From Paenibacillus sp. (GTDB taxonomy: Bacteria; Bacillota; Bacilli; Paenibacillales; NBRC-103111): a stretch of 6,618 nt of DNA. Positions within the stretch are counted from its first letter, which is position 1. Each line of letters begins with the position of its first letter. This document shows positions 1 to 5,637 of this stretch, piece by piece. The DNA lies in NCBI GenBank assembly GCA_029239545.1, contig JARBUQ010000270.1, positions 1-6,618 on the forward strand, in the 5' to 3' direction. The translations under genes were made by a program, and so were the position numbers. The notes under the pieces were generated by a model. The model saw nothing but the letters and a program-made list of their open reading frames with translations. It was not told where the DNA came from and made no database searches.

Positions 1-1733
1 AGTTCTCGAAGCTGGGTTTGACTCACATTCTGGCTATATCCGGTCTGCATGTTGCTGTATTCGTAGCAGGCTGTCTCTTTCTGCTTCGAGTGCTTGGATT
101 CACCAAAGAAAAGGCACTCATAATCACACTTGCTTTTGTCCCGATCTATACGGCTATTGCAGGTGGTTCACCTTCTGTTGTACGTGCTGGCTTGATGGCA
201 ATGATTGCTTTATATGCGGCCAGAAGAGGGATATTGAAGGATGGGCTGCATATTTTGAGCGCTGTTGCTCTAATGATGCTTGTCTGGGAGCCTTACTACT
301 TATTTGATGTTAGCTTTCAGCTATCCTTCATCGTAACCGTTGGATTAATTGTCGGAGTCCCTAGATTCTCAAAACTCCTGCCCATTCGATCTCCCATGCT
401 GAATTCTGCCATAGCGGTTACGACTGTAGCGCAGATGATCTCTTTTCCAATATCGATTTATTACTTCAATTCTTTTTCCTTGTTATCCTGGTTCGCTAAT
501 TTGTTGCTGGTTCCATTCATTAGCTTTTTGACCTTGCCGCTTGGATCCGTTGCTTTAATGCTGTCCTTTGTATGGCTTCGTGCGGGTGATTGGGTGGCAT
601 GGTTAGCGGATTGGTGCAATCGGCTCACATTCTGGTCTGTGCAGGAAGGGGCGGCTTACCGGGCTGCGCAGCAGATTTGGCCGACCCCATCCCTGGTATG
701 GATAAGTTTATATTTTGTACTGTTATATCTTATGTATCGAGCGTTCTGCTTCTGGAAAGCAAATGGTCGATTAGGGCGTGCAGTCGCGGCTTCATGTGCC
801 ATGTTAGCTTTACTGGCCTATGGCTACACACCTGCTGTTCTCGGGAGATCAGGCGAAGTCAGCTTTCTCGATGTAGGGCAGGGTGACAGCATTCTGATTC
901 GCTCCCCTCAAGGTCGAATCATGCTGATAGATGGCGGGGGGACGCTCTCATTTCGCAAGCCGGGTGAAGAGTGGAAGGAACGTCAAAATCCTTATGAGGT
1001 GGGGGAGAAGCTGTTAGTACCGCTGTTGAAGAAACGAGGGATTCACAGAATCGATTATTTGGTTATCAGTCATCAGGACGCCGATCATATCGGAGGGTTG
1101 CAAGCGGTGGTAGAACAGATTCCGGTCAAAGCTGTGCTTTTCAACGATTCATGGAAAGGCAATGAGAGCTCACAAAAGCTGTTCGAAACCGCTCTGCAGC
1201 ATGGGGCACAGCTTTTGGGCGGAGGGGCTGGCGCGAAGGTGACACTCGACAAATTTACGAAGCTCACAGTTATCGGTCCTGATCCAGAGGACAATAATAG
1301 TCTCGGAATCGTCGATGATCAGAATGGAGAGTCGTTAGTCATGTGGATGTCGATGTTTGATTCGCAGTTTCTGTTTACGGGCGACATTGGCTTGAAACAG
1401 GAGGCGAGCTTGCTGCAATCATTGGCCTCTAAGCAATCCTTATGGCTCGAGAGCGGCAATCTGGCAACAACAGCCCGGACTCTCGACGTTCTCAAGATCG
1501 CACACCATGGAAGCAAAAGCTCTACAACCGCGGAATGGCTGCAATTCTGGAAACCGCATCAAGCGGTCATTTCAGTAGGGGCCTCTAATTCCTATGGGCA
1601 TCCTAATCCTCAAGTGATCGAGCGCATCCAATCGATACAAGCTGATATCCATCGGACTGATCGAGACGGAGAAGTGGTTTATCATGTAACGAGGAATGGT
1701 CTGAAGGTGCAGCAGAAGCTATTTGGACTTTGA
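1..1733 (+). CDS. comEC: ComEC/Rec2 family DNA uptake channel protein, 5' truncated by the window edge
   Basis: This polytopic membrane protein forms the channel that carries single-stranded DNA across the cytoplasmic membrane during natural transformation. The reading frame is open to the left edge: codons from position 3 read FSKLGL and run into the family hallmark THILAISGLHV. The TTG at 18 is therefore an internal leucine, not a start. About 576 residues are visible against roughly 775 in B. subtilis, so the N-terminal OB-fold part is missing. Visible residues 1 to about 270 are hydrophobic helices of the competence domain. From about 285 a metallo-beta-lactamase-like domain follows, with DVGQGDS (nt 870-890), the metal-binding HxDxDH in SHQDADHIGG (1071-1088), FTGD (1374-1385), AHHGS (1500-1514) and YGHPNP (from 1593). 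All its expected motifs are present, so this domain, proposed to act on the non-transported strand, looks intact. No terminator is evident after the stop codon. Confidence 0.96.
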   Translation, partial: FSKLGLTHILAISGLHVAVFVAGCLFLLRVLGFTKEKALIITLAFVPIYTAIAGGSPSVVRAGLMAMIALYAARRGILKDGLHILSAVALMMLVWEPYYLFDVSFQLSFIVTVGLIVGVPRFSKLLPIRSPMLNSAIAVTTVAQMISFPISIYYFNSFSLLSWFANLLLVPFISFLTLPLGSVALMLSFVWLRAGDWVAWLADWCNRLTFWSVQEGAAYRAAQQIWPTPSLVWISLYFVLLYLMYRAFCFWKANGRLGRAVAASCAMLALLAYGYTPAVLGRSGEVSFLDVGQGDSILIRSPQGRIMLIDGGGTLSFRKPGEEWKERQNPYEVGEKLLVPLLKKRGIHRIDYLVISHQDADHIGGLQAVVEQIPVKAVLFNDSWKGNESSQKLFETALQHGAQLLGGGAGAKVTLDKFTKLTVIGPDPEDNNSLGIVDDQNGESLVMWMSMFDSQFLFTGDIGLKQEASLLQSLASKQSLWLESGNLATTARTLDVLKIAHHGSKSSTTAEWLQFWKPHQAVISVGASNSYGHPNPQVIERIQSIQADIHRTDRDGEVVYHVTRNGLKVQQKLFGL

Positions 1734-1770
1734 TGTTAGTTTGATGGTTGTGATTGGAATGAATAGATAG

Positions 1771-1799
1771 GTGAAACGAGGTGAATCCTGAAGGATAAT
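1771..1799 (+). promoter_or_regulatory. Candidate sigma-A promoter for the two small genes
   Basis: GTGAAA (1771-1776, 4 of 6 to the -35 consensus) and GATAAT (1794-1799, 5 of 6 to the -10 consensus) are separated by 17 nt. Transcription would start near 1806 and give a short leader carrying the AGGAG ribosome binding site at 1812-1816. A small inverted repeat, ATCCT-GA-AGGAT (1785-1796), overlaps the spacer and the -10 and could be an operator or chance. This is pattern matching only. Confidence 0.4.
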
Positions 1800-1822
1800 G
1801 TCGCACCCAATAGGAGAACCTT

Positions 1823-2044
1823 ATGACGCTTTGGATAAGTATCTGTATTATTGAAGCAATATTGCTGGCAGGCTTGATCTATTCCATAGTTGCGAACCAG
1901 AAAAGACAGCGTACGCGCGTAGATCATAATGTGAACGGAACAACCTCAAAACATCCGATCCTTGCCAATCCTATCCTCTTGGCTTATGTTTTGTTTCCAG
2001 TTGCTATCGTAATAGGCGCTGCTTTGCTATATAAATTTTATTAG
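1823..2044 (+). CDS. Small two-helix membrane protein of unknown function
   Basis: This is a 73-residue protein whose family I do not recognise. It has a clear AGGAG ribosome binding site (1812-1816) 6 nt before the ATG. Two strongly hydrophobic stretches, about residues 4-24 and 49-70, look like membrane helices. The loop between them holds the basic run NQKRQRTR. By the positive-inside rule this loop should face the cytoplasm, so both termini should be outside. There is no signal-peptidase motif, cysteine pair or catalytic motif. It lies 89 nt after comEC and its stop codon is embedded in the ribosome binding site of the next gene, so the two are very probably co-transcribed and co-translated. 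That pairing suggests a membrane partner for the downstream soluble protein, but no function can be assigned. Confidence 0.75.
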   Translation: MTLWISICIIEAILLAGLIYSIVANQKRQRTRVDHNVNGTTSKHPILANPILLAYVLFPVAIVIGAALLYKFY

Positions 2045-2053
2045 GAGGAGCCT

Positions 2054-2380
2054 ATGGAAAAAAATACTTATTACGTTTCGGTCCAAGCGAATACCATTTT
2101 GGAAAAAGAAGGTGATGCTGCTTATGAATTTGTAGTTCACGGTACCCGGGAGGAAATGGATTTTTTACAGGATCTGATGAATATCAAAATGGAATATGAC
2201 GATGCATCATCCATTCGAGCCTACATACCAGGGATGCCTTATCATCAAGATATGGAAAATGATCAATATGATGAATCGCTAAGGCAAATTTATGCCAAGG
2301 TCTACGAGCACGGGGACCAAGCAGCGAGGAAGACGATAGCATCAATGGATTTGGCTAAATTGGGCACTCCTTATCAATAG
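2054..2380 (+). CDS. Conserved-looking acidic cytoplasmic protein, function unknown
   Basis: This 108-residue soluble protein has no membrane helix or signal peptide. Its ribosome binding site AGGAGG (2043-2048) overlaps the TAG stop of the preceding gene and lies 5 nt from the ATG, which indicates translational coupling. The protein is acidic. An N-terminal part, about residues 1-45, alternates strand-like and helical stretches (YYVSVQAN, then YEFVVHGTREEMDFLQDLM). A distinctive segment, PGMPYHQDMENDQYDE, falls at about residues 59-74, and a helical tail follows. I have a vague memory of similar small proteins in Paenibacillaceae but cannot name the family, and I see no catalytic motif I would defend. 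A strong terminator follows immediately, so it ends the two-gene unit. Confidence 0.82.
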   Translation: MEKNTYYVSVQANTILEKEGDAAYEFVVHGTREEMDFLQDLMNIKMEYDDASSIRAYIPGMPYHQDMENDQYDESLRQIYAKVYEHGDQAARKTIASMDLAKLGTPYQ

Positions 2381-2383
2381 AAT

Positions 2384-2430
2384 GAACAAACAAAAGACTG
2401 GCATTTTGCCGGTCTTTTGTTTGTTCTGTG
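2384..2430 (+). terminator. Rho-independent terminator closing the two-gene unit
   Basis: The 19-nt arms at 2384-2402 and 2408-2426 pair along their whole length with a single T-G wobble, around the 5-nt loop ATTTT. The right arm is T-rich (TCTTTTGTTTGTT), so the inner hairpin GACTGGC/GCCGGTC is followed by the U-tract. The left arm is correspondingly A-rich, so the element could also stop transcription arriving from the right on the minus strand. It begins 3 nt after the stop codon and insulates the small genes from amj. Confidence 0.93.
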
Positions 2431-2460
2431 AGATTGATTCAGCAGTTTAAGCAGCAGGAG

Positions 2461-2489
2461 TTGAATTTATTACCACTTGCTGAGAGAAT
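2461..2489 (+). promoter_or_regulatory. Weak candidate promoter for amj
   Basis: A terminator lies upstream and amj begins at 2533, so a promoter is expected in 2430-2520. The best pair I can find is TTGAAT (2461-2466) and GAGAAT (2484-2489), each 4 of 6 to consensus, with 17-nt spacing. I see no ECF-type AAC/CGT pair in this gap. A 7-bp imperfect inverted repeat (2452-2458 with 2476-2482) surrounds the -35 and is probably incidental. Confidence 0.2.
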
Positions 2490-2532
2490 GAGTGTAGTCT
2501 GGTTGTCCCGAAATTGTGAACGAGGTGGTTGA

Positions 2533-3336
2533 ATGACTGATAAACTGCTCCTGATTCTCCTCTTTACCCTTCTTATTAACGCGATTGAGACTCTCTCCTA
2601 TGCTGCGAGGTTAGCAGGAACGCGCACAGCGCGGCTTGCCAGCGCTTTTTCCTTATTCAATATAATAGTCATCTTCTCGCGTACGGCGAATATGGTGCAG
2701 ATGGTGTTGATAGCAAGCTTGATCGATCAGGCTATGATAACGAGGAGTATTGAGGGAGTCAGGCAACAATTTCATTGGATCATAGGTTCAGCATCACTTG
2801 GAACAGTCGTGGGTGCTTTGCTTATTCCTACGTTCGTAGCGATATTCGCTAGAGCCATTGAACGGTTAGAGATAAGCGGCTCTGTGCCATATTTGATGAA
2901 AGAAGCGCTGAAAGCCAAACATCTGGGAGCGGTGAAGCATTATTTCCGCAGCCCCAACCTGCGCATTATTCACAGCTTCCGCATTGGCGGAGTGCCGAAG
3001 CGGTTATTAGTGCTGAACACATGTATTACCGCGATCTACACGGTTGGAGTGTTATCCGCGCTGTATGCCGGATTGTTAAGTCCCGAACGGGCCACAACTT
3101 CAACTCTGTCCTCAGGGATGATAAATGGAATCGCCACGATTCTGCTGGCTCTGACGATAGACCCTAAGGTCGCACTCCTTACGGACCAGGTGCTGTCAGG
3201 CAAGAAGCGCAGTTCCCAAATGACACATTTGGTGCTCATGCTTGTCATATCTCGTTTTCTTGGAACAGTATTGGCCCAGCTGCTATTCATACCAGGTGCG
3301 CATTGGATTAAATGGATGAGCCAGTTCTTTGTATAA
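2533..3336 (+). CDS. amj: Lipid II flippase Amj family protein (DUF2837, YdaH-like)
   Basis: Amj moves the peptidoglycan precursor lipid II across the cytoplasmic membrane as an alternative to MurJ. In B. subtilis it is expressed under SigM and can replace MurJ. The 267-residue length matches the family at about 270. The diagnostic N-terminal pattern is visible: N-x-IETLSYAARLAG at residues 16-29, then SLFN (40-43) and SRTANMVQ (49-56). About six hydrophobic segments can be drawn, near residues 5-25, 38-63, 82-108, 160-184, 193-212 and 230-254. The ATG has a good ribosome binding site, GAGGTGG (2522-2528). No terminator separates it from the ECF sigma gene 143 nt downstream, so read-through into the sigma/anti-sigma pair is likely. 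The family call rests on recognised sequence patterns. Flippase activity in this organism is inferred. Confidence 0.88.
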   Translation: MTDKLLLILLFTLLINAIETLSYAARLAGTRTARLASAFSLFNIIVIFSRTANMVQMVLIASLIDQAMITRSIEGVRQQFHWIIGSASLGTVVGALLIPTFVAIFARAIERLEISGSVPYLMKEALKAKHLGAVKHYFRSPNLRIIHSFRIGGVPKRLLVLNTCITAIYTVGVLSALYAGLLSPERATTSTLSSGMINGIATILLALTIDPKVALLTDQVLSGKKRSSQMTHLVLMLVISRFLGTVLAQLLFIPGAHWIKWMSQFFV

Positions 3337-3340
3337 AATT

Positions 3341-3361
3341 AAGGAGAAATTAATGTTTTGA
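3341..3361 (+). other. Ribosome binding site followed by a minimal ATG-TTT-TGA reading frame
   Basis: Five bases after the amj stop, a strong AAGGAG (3341-3346) is followed 6 nt later by ATG TTT TGA. This translation-start signal encodes only Met-Phe. It could be a decayed gene start, a minimal upstream ORF that parks a ribosome in the leader of the sigma gene, or chance. The in-frame sequence beyond the TGA stops again five codons later. Confidence 0.4.
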
Positions 3362-3373
3362 TTCCCTGATTTC

Positions 3374-3382
3374 TGGTAAAAT
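3374..3382 (+). promoter_or_regulatory. Candidate extended -10 promoter upstream of the sigma gene
   Basis: TGG immediately followed by TAAAAT (5 of 6 to TATAAT) forms an extended -10 element. The -35 at the usual distance is poor (TGTTTT, 3354-3359), which extended -10 promoters can tolerate. It would start transcripts near 3389 and supply basal, sigma-A dependent expression of the sigma/anti-sigma operon, independent of the ECF-type promoter about 70 nt downstream. Confidence 0.4.
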
Positions 3383-3424
3383 GGATGGAGCATTCGAAGA
3401 GCTTACGATAATTTTAGGAAAGAG

Positions 3425-3453
3425 TGCAACCTTTCTCCTATCAAATGCGTTTA
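3425..3453 (+). promoter_or_regulatory. Candidate ECF-type autoregulatory promoter
   Basis: TGCAAC (3425-3430), continuing CTTT, is followed after a 17-nt spacer by CGTTTA (3448-3453). This resembles B. subtilis ECF promoters recognised by SigW, SigM and SigX, which have a -35 with the AAC core and a -10 with CG(T/A) at 16-17 nt. It places the transcription start near 3459, about 20 nt before the GTG of the sigma gene and just ahead of its ribosome binding site. The position suits positive autoregulation by the encoded sigma factor. The match was judged by eye and has not been scored against a matrix. Confidence 0.55.
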
Positions 3454-3465
3454 AAAAGTTGCAAG

Positions 3466-3473
3466 AAAGGGGG
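3466..3473 (+). promoter_or_regulatory. Ribosome binding site that sets the sigma factor start
   Basis: AAAGGGGG ends 6 nt before the GTG at 3480. No comparable purine-rich site precedes the in-frame ATG at 3381. This decides for the GTG and gives a protein of normal ECF length. Confidence 0.75.
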
Positions 3474-3479
3474 AACCTT

Positions 3480-4028
3480 GTGGTAGCGAAGGAATTGATT
3501 ATTGCTGCCCAATCGGGCGATCGCGACGCTCTCATAACCCTATTGCGAGAGATTGAATCCCATATATATCGGACTGCCTATTACATTCTCGGCAATGAGC
3601 AGGATGCGAAGGATGCGGCTCAGGAAGCGCTTATTCGAGTCTATACCAAGATCAACTCCTATGAGGAAAAAGCCCTATTCAAGACATGGGTGCAGCGAAT
3701 CGTTACGAATATTTGCATCGACAAATTTCGTCGGACGAAATCGACGGTTTCCATAGAGGAGCATGATATGGTGTTCTCAGGAACCCAGGATGTAGAGGGA
3801 GAAATATTATCTACGTACGTAGCTAAAGATATACAAGAGGCGATCGACAAGCTTCCTGAGCATCATAGAGCTGTCGTCGTATTGAGATATTTGCAGGACT
3901 TTTCGTACAACGAAATTGCTGATTCCCTTGATTTGCCGCTTAACACGGTCAAATCCTACTTGTTCAGAGCGAGACAACAACTGCAATTATTACTCCGTGA
4001 TTATCAGAAAGGTGGTGTACGGGGATGA
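3480..4028 (+). CDS. ECF-type RNA polymerase sigma factor (sigma-70 family)
   Basis: This sigma factor directs RNA polymerase to ECF promoters. With the GTG start it has 182 residues, close to SigW (187), and carries only regions 2 and 4. Region 2 spans about residues 8-78: the core-binding part DAAQEALIRVY begins at residue 45, and FKTWVQRIVTNICIDKFRR is the -10 recognition part. A linker of about 40 residues follows. Region 4, from about residue 119, contains LPEHHRAVVVLRYLQDFSYNEIA and the helix-turn-helix SLDLPLNTVKSYLFRARQQL that reads the -35. Its last 4 nt overlap the anti-sigma gene (ATGA), the usual arrangement for a sigma factor and its cognate inhibitor. An in-frame extension to an ATG at 3381 is open, but that extension contains the ECF-like promoter and lacks a ribosome binding site. 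It resembles the SigW/SigV/YlaC type, but I cannot assign an orthologue. Confidence 0.95.
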   Translation: MVAKELIIAAQSGDRDALITLLREIESHIYRTAYYILGNEQDAKDAAQEALIRVYTKINSYEEKALFKTWVQRIVTNICIDKFRRTKSTVSIEEHDMVFSGTQDVEGEILSTYVAKDIQEAIDKLPEHHRAVVVLRYLQDFSYNEIADSLDLPLNTVKSYLFRARQQLQLLLRDYQKGGVRG

Positions 4029-5380
4029 CATGTCAAGAGGCGGTGGAATTGATGCAGCGTGATCTGGATCACGATTTAAGCGATTCGGAGCGCCGAACAA
4101 TGCTGGCTCATATGAGCCGATGCTCGGAATGTGCGGATGTGTATTCCCGCTTACAGCAGCTTTCTCTCGAACTGGCCAATGTTCCCAAAGTGTTACCGCC
4201 CTTCAGCCTGGTCGACTCGATTCTTCCTCGTCTGGAGGAAATTGACCGACTGCGCATTCAAGAGACGACCGAAGAGCATTTGAGTGCGGCTAGTCAGCGA
4301 ACTTCTAACCAACCTGCAGCATCTAGTGGAAGCTGGTTCAGCAGAATGCGTCGAACGTTTCCATTAAGTGCGATTGGCGGGGTGGTGGCTGCCGGTATTA
4401 TGCTAACCTTATTTATTACGAATCAAGATTCCATGCAGAGGAAGACTGCGGGTGAGGGTCCTCTTCTCAACCGGGAAATAGCAACGAGTCAAGCGTCAAA
4501 GCAGGAAACTTTGAATGATTCGCCTGAGAGGAAGAGTGCTTCTTTGCAAGCTCCTGCGTCAGATGCTAATCAGGATCTGGCCAAAAAAGACCAGTCTGCT
4601 CCTGCCGGAAGCAAGTCTGGGGATGTTCCAGAGTCAGGTGTTGTGCCAACTATGACACCTACTGGTGCGGTAAGTACGAAATCGGCTCCTAACTCGACGG
4701 GATTTAACAATCAGGCTCCTAAGGATATTGAAGCTTCAGCAACGAACAATCAGCAGCAATCCGAGCAAGACAAGGATGAACCAAGTGATGGGGAATTCGC
4801 GGACACGTTCTCGGCCCAGTTTTCGTCCGCAGGTTCAACGTCCAGCCCGGGAACTGAAGTGAATCATTTACAAGATCAATACGGGAATGCGCTGGGTATG
4901 ACAGATGGCAGCCATTCCACCGAGAAATCAGCAGATTCTTCTTCGATGAAAAGTTCACCATCTTTTGTTCCGCCGCCTAATCCAACTCCGAGCGCTTTGC
5001 TGCCGCCGTTATCTGGAATTATGCCCGGAGCAGGTACTGCTGCAGGCAGTGGAGAATCCGCGGAGAGTGTTCCTAAGATGGGCATTTCAATAGTCGCCCA
5101 GCATAGACTGGAGTCGCCAGATTCCAAGCATGTAGGCATCTTCGATCCAACATCAAGGCGAGTTACGGTTGTGCAGGCGACATATGGGACAGAAGTTCTT
5201 TTCACGTCAGGACATATGTGGTCAGAGACGGATCGTATTTCGCTAGCCGGCTGGAGATCGAATACCGTATTAGCCTACACCGTTACGCAAGGAGAAGTTA
5301 GCAAGACGTATTTGATCGATATTGAACGGAAGAAAGAGACGGTCGAAACGTTGAGCCCGGATTCTGGAAGTGCCAAGTAA
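4025..5380 (+). CDS. Membrane-anchored zinc-finger anti-sigma factor with long extracellular stalk and sensor-like C-terminus
   Basis: This 451-residue protein is predicted to hold the upstream sigma factor inactive at the membrane. Residues 1-50 form a ZAS (zf-HC2) domain: Cys3, then His29-x3-Cys33-x2-Cys36. These are the only cysteines in the protein. A linker leads to one membrane helix at about 113-132, flanked inside by RMRR. This gives a cytoplasmic N-terminus and an outer C-terminus. Outside, about residues 134-350 are low complexity, rich in Ser, Gln, Ala, Asn, Thr and Pro, with AP-containing motifs (QAPAS, SAPAG, SAPNS, QAPKD) and a proline-rich run after residue 313. The last 100 residues (352-451) look folded. 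SPDSKHVGIFD and WRSNTVLAYTV...TYLIDIERKK resemble two blades of a TolB/PD40-type beta-propeller, which is an inference. The start overlaps the sigma stop by 4 nt. The protein is about twice the size of common anti-sigma factors of this class. Confidence 0.92.
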   Translation: MTCQEAVELMQRDLDHDLSDSERRTMLAHMSRCSECADVYSRLQQLSLELANVPKVLPPFSLVDSILPRLEEIDRLRIQETTEEHLSAASQRTSNQPAASSGSWFSRMRRTFPLSAIGGVVAAGIMLTLFITNQDSMQRKTAGEGPLLNREIATSQASKQETLNDSPERKSASLQAPASDANQDLAKKDQSAPAGSKSGDVPESGVVPTMTPTGAVSTKSAPNSTGFNNQAPKDIEASATNNQQQSEQDKDEPSDGEFADTFSAQFSSAGSTSSPGTEVNHLQDQYGNALGMTDGSHSTEKSADSSSMKSSPSFVPPPNPTPSALLPPLSGIMPGAGTAAGSGESAESVPKMGISIVAQHRLESPDSKHVGIFDPTSRRVTVVQATYGTEVLFTSGHMWSETDRISLAGWRSNTVLAYTVTQGEVSKTYLIDIERKKETVETLSPDSGSAK

Positions 5381-5520
5381 AAAATAAGCCGCACGAATGC
5401 ACATAATGTCAAGCGGAGCGTATATTAAAGTAACAGATCGACGAACACCGCCTGACACCGTATGACCGCAGACCAGGAGTGCCTAGGGCTCCCGGCTCGT
5501 GTTTATATAGATGTGCTGGG
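5381..5520 (+). other. 140-nt untranslated stretch between the anti-sigma stop and the terminator
   Basis: I find no credible gene here. Transcripts of the sigma operon should cross it before terminating, so it would be a long 3' untranslated region. It contains ACACCG twice exactly 10 nt apart (5445-5450, 5455-5460) and a possible hairpin (5473-5479 with 5489-5495, one A-C mismatch, 9-nt loop). The structure is too weak to name as an RNA gene. Confidence 0.4.
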
Positions 5521-5572
5521 ACAAAGGGATGATGTTGAAATCTTCGGATTTTGACGTGATCCCTTTGTTTTT
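5521..5572 (+). terminator. Long UUCG-capped Rho-independent terminator of the sigma operon
   Basis: Arms of 22 nt (5521-5542 and 5547-5568) pair with one G-G mismatch and three G-T wobbles around a C(TTCG)G tetraloop, an exceptionally stable loop. The base of the stem is ACAAAGGGAT/ATCCCTTTGT, and a T-run follows at 5568-5572. The minus-strand side lacks a good U-tract, so it acts mainly on the plus strand, separating the sigma/anti-sigma unit from holA. Confidence 0.93.
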
Positions 5573-5580
5573 GCTACACT
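5551..5580 (+). promoter_or_regulatory. Candidate sigma-A promoter for holA overlapping the terminator
   Basis: TTGACG (5551-5556, 5 of 6) lies in the right arm of the terminator. TACACT (5575-5580, 4 of 6) follows after an 18-nt spacer. Transcription would begin near 5587, giving a leader of about 50 nt. A promoter is expected here because of the terminator upstream of holA, but the -10 is imperfect. Confidence 0.35.
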
Positions 5581-5637
5581 ATCAGCAAGAAGGCAAGAAG
5601 CTCAGGAAAGGTTACATAAAAGGGCGGGTGTTGCAGG

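Noticed and set aside
18..20. TTG as the start of comEC
   Set aside because: It lies inside the conserved GLTHILAISGLHV stretch and the frame continues upstream to the window edge without a stop, so the gene is truncated by the window.
590..886. Plus-strand 98-codon frame inside comEC
   Set aside because: It is an overlapping alternative frame of comEC membrane-helix sequence, and its protein has no coherent features.
1772..1777. TGAAAC as an ECF -35 element before the small genes
   Set aside because: No CGT-type -10 lies 16-17 nt downstream. The sequence there is GATAAT, which fits a sigma-A -10 better.
2452..2482. Inverted repeat CAGCAGG/CTTGCTG upstream of amj as a riboswitch or operator
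   Set aside because: It has only 7 pairs, one of them a wobble, around a 17-nt loop. No known riboswitch core is visible and chance is a sufficient explanation.
3381..3479. Upstream ATG as the sigma factor start
   Set aside because: It has no ribosome binding site, it overlaps the TAAAAT element and contains the ECF-type promoter, and it would add 33 residues not expected in an ECF sigma factor.
4550..4720. Recurrent GCTCCT in the anti-sigma stalk as a tandem repeat
   Set aside because: The four copies are 48, 87 and 30 nt apart and reflect recurring Ala-Pro codons, not a regular repeat unit.
4876..5205. Minus-strand 109-codon open frame within the anti-sigma gene
   Set aside because: It is antisense to a confidently coding gene, lacks a ribosome binding site and has no recognisable protein features. 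It reflects the biased composition of the stalk region.
5407..5412. Perfect TTGACA on the minus strand after the anti-sigma gene
   Set aside because: No acceptable -10 occurs at 16-19 nt, and it would only produce antisense RNA into the anti-sigma gene.
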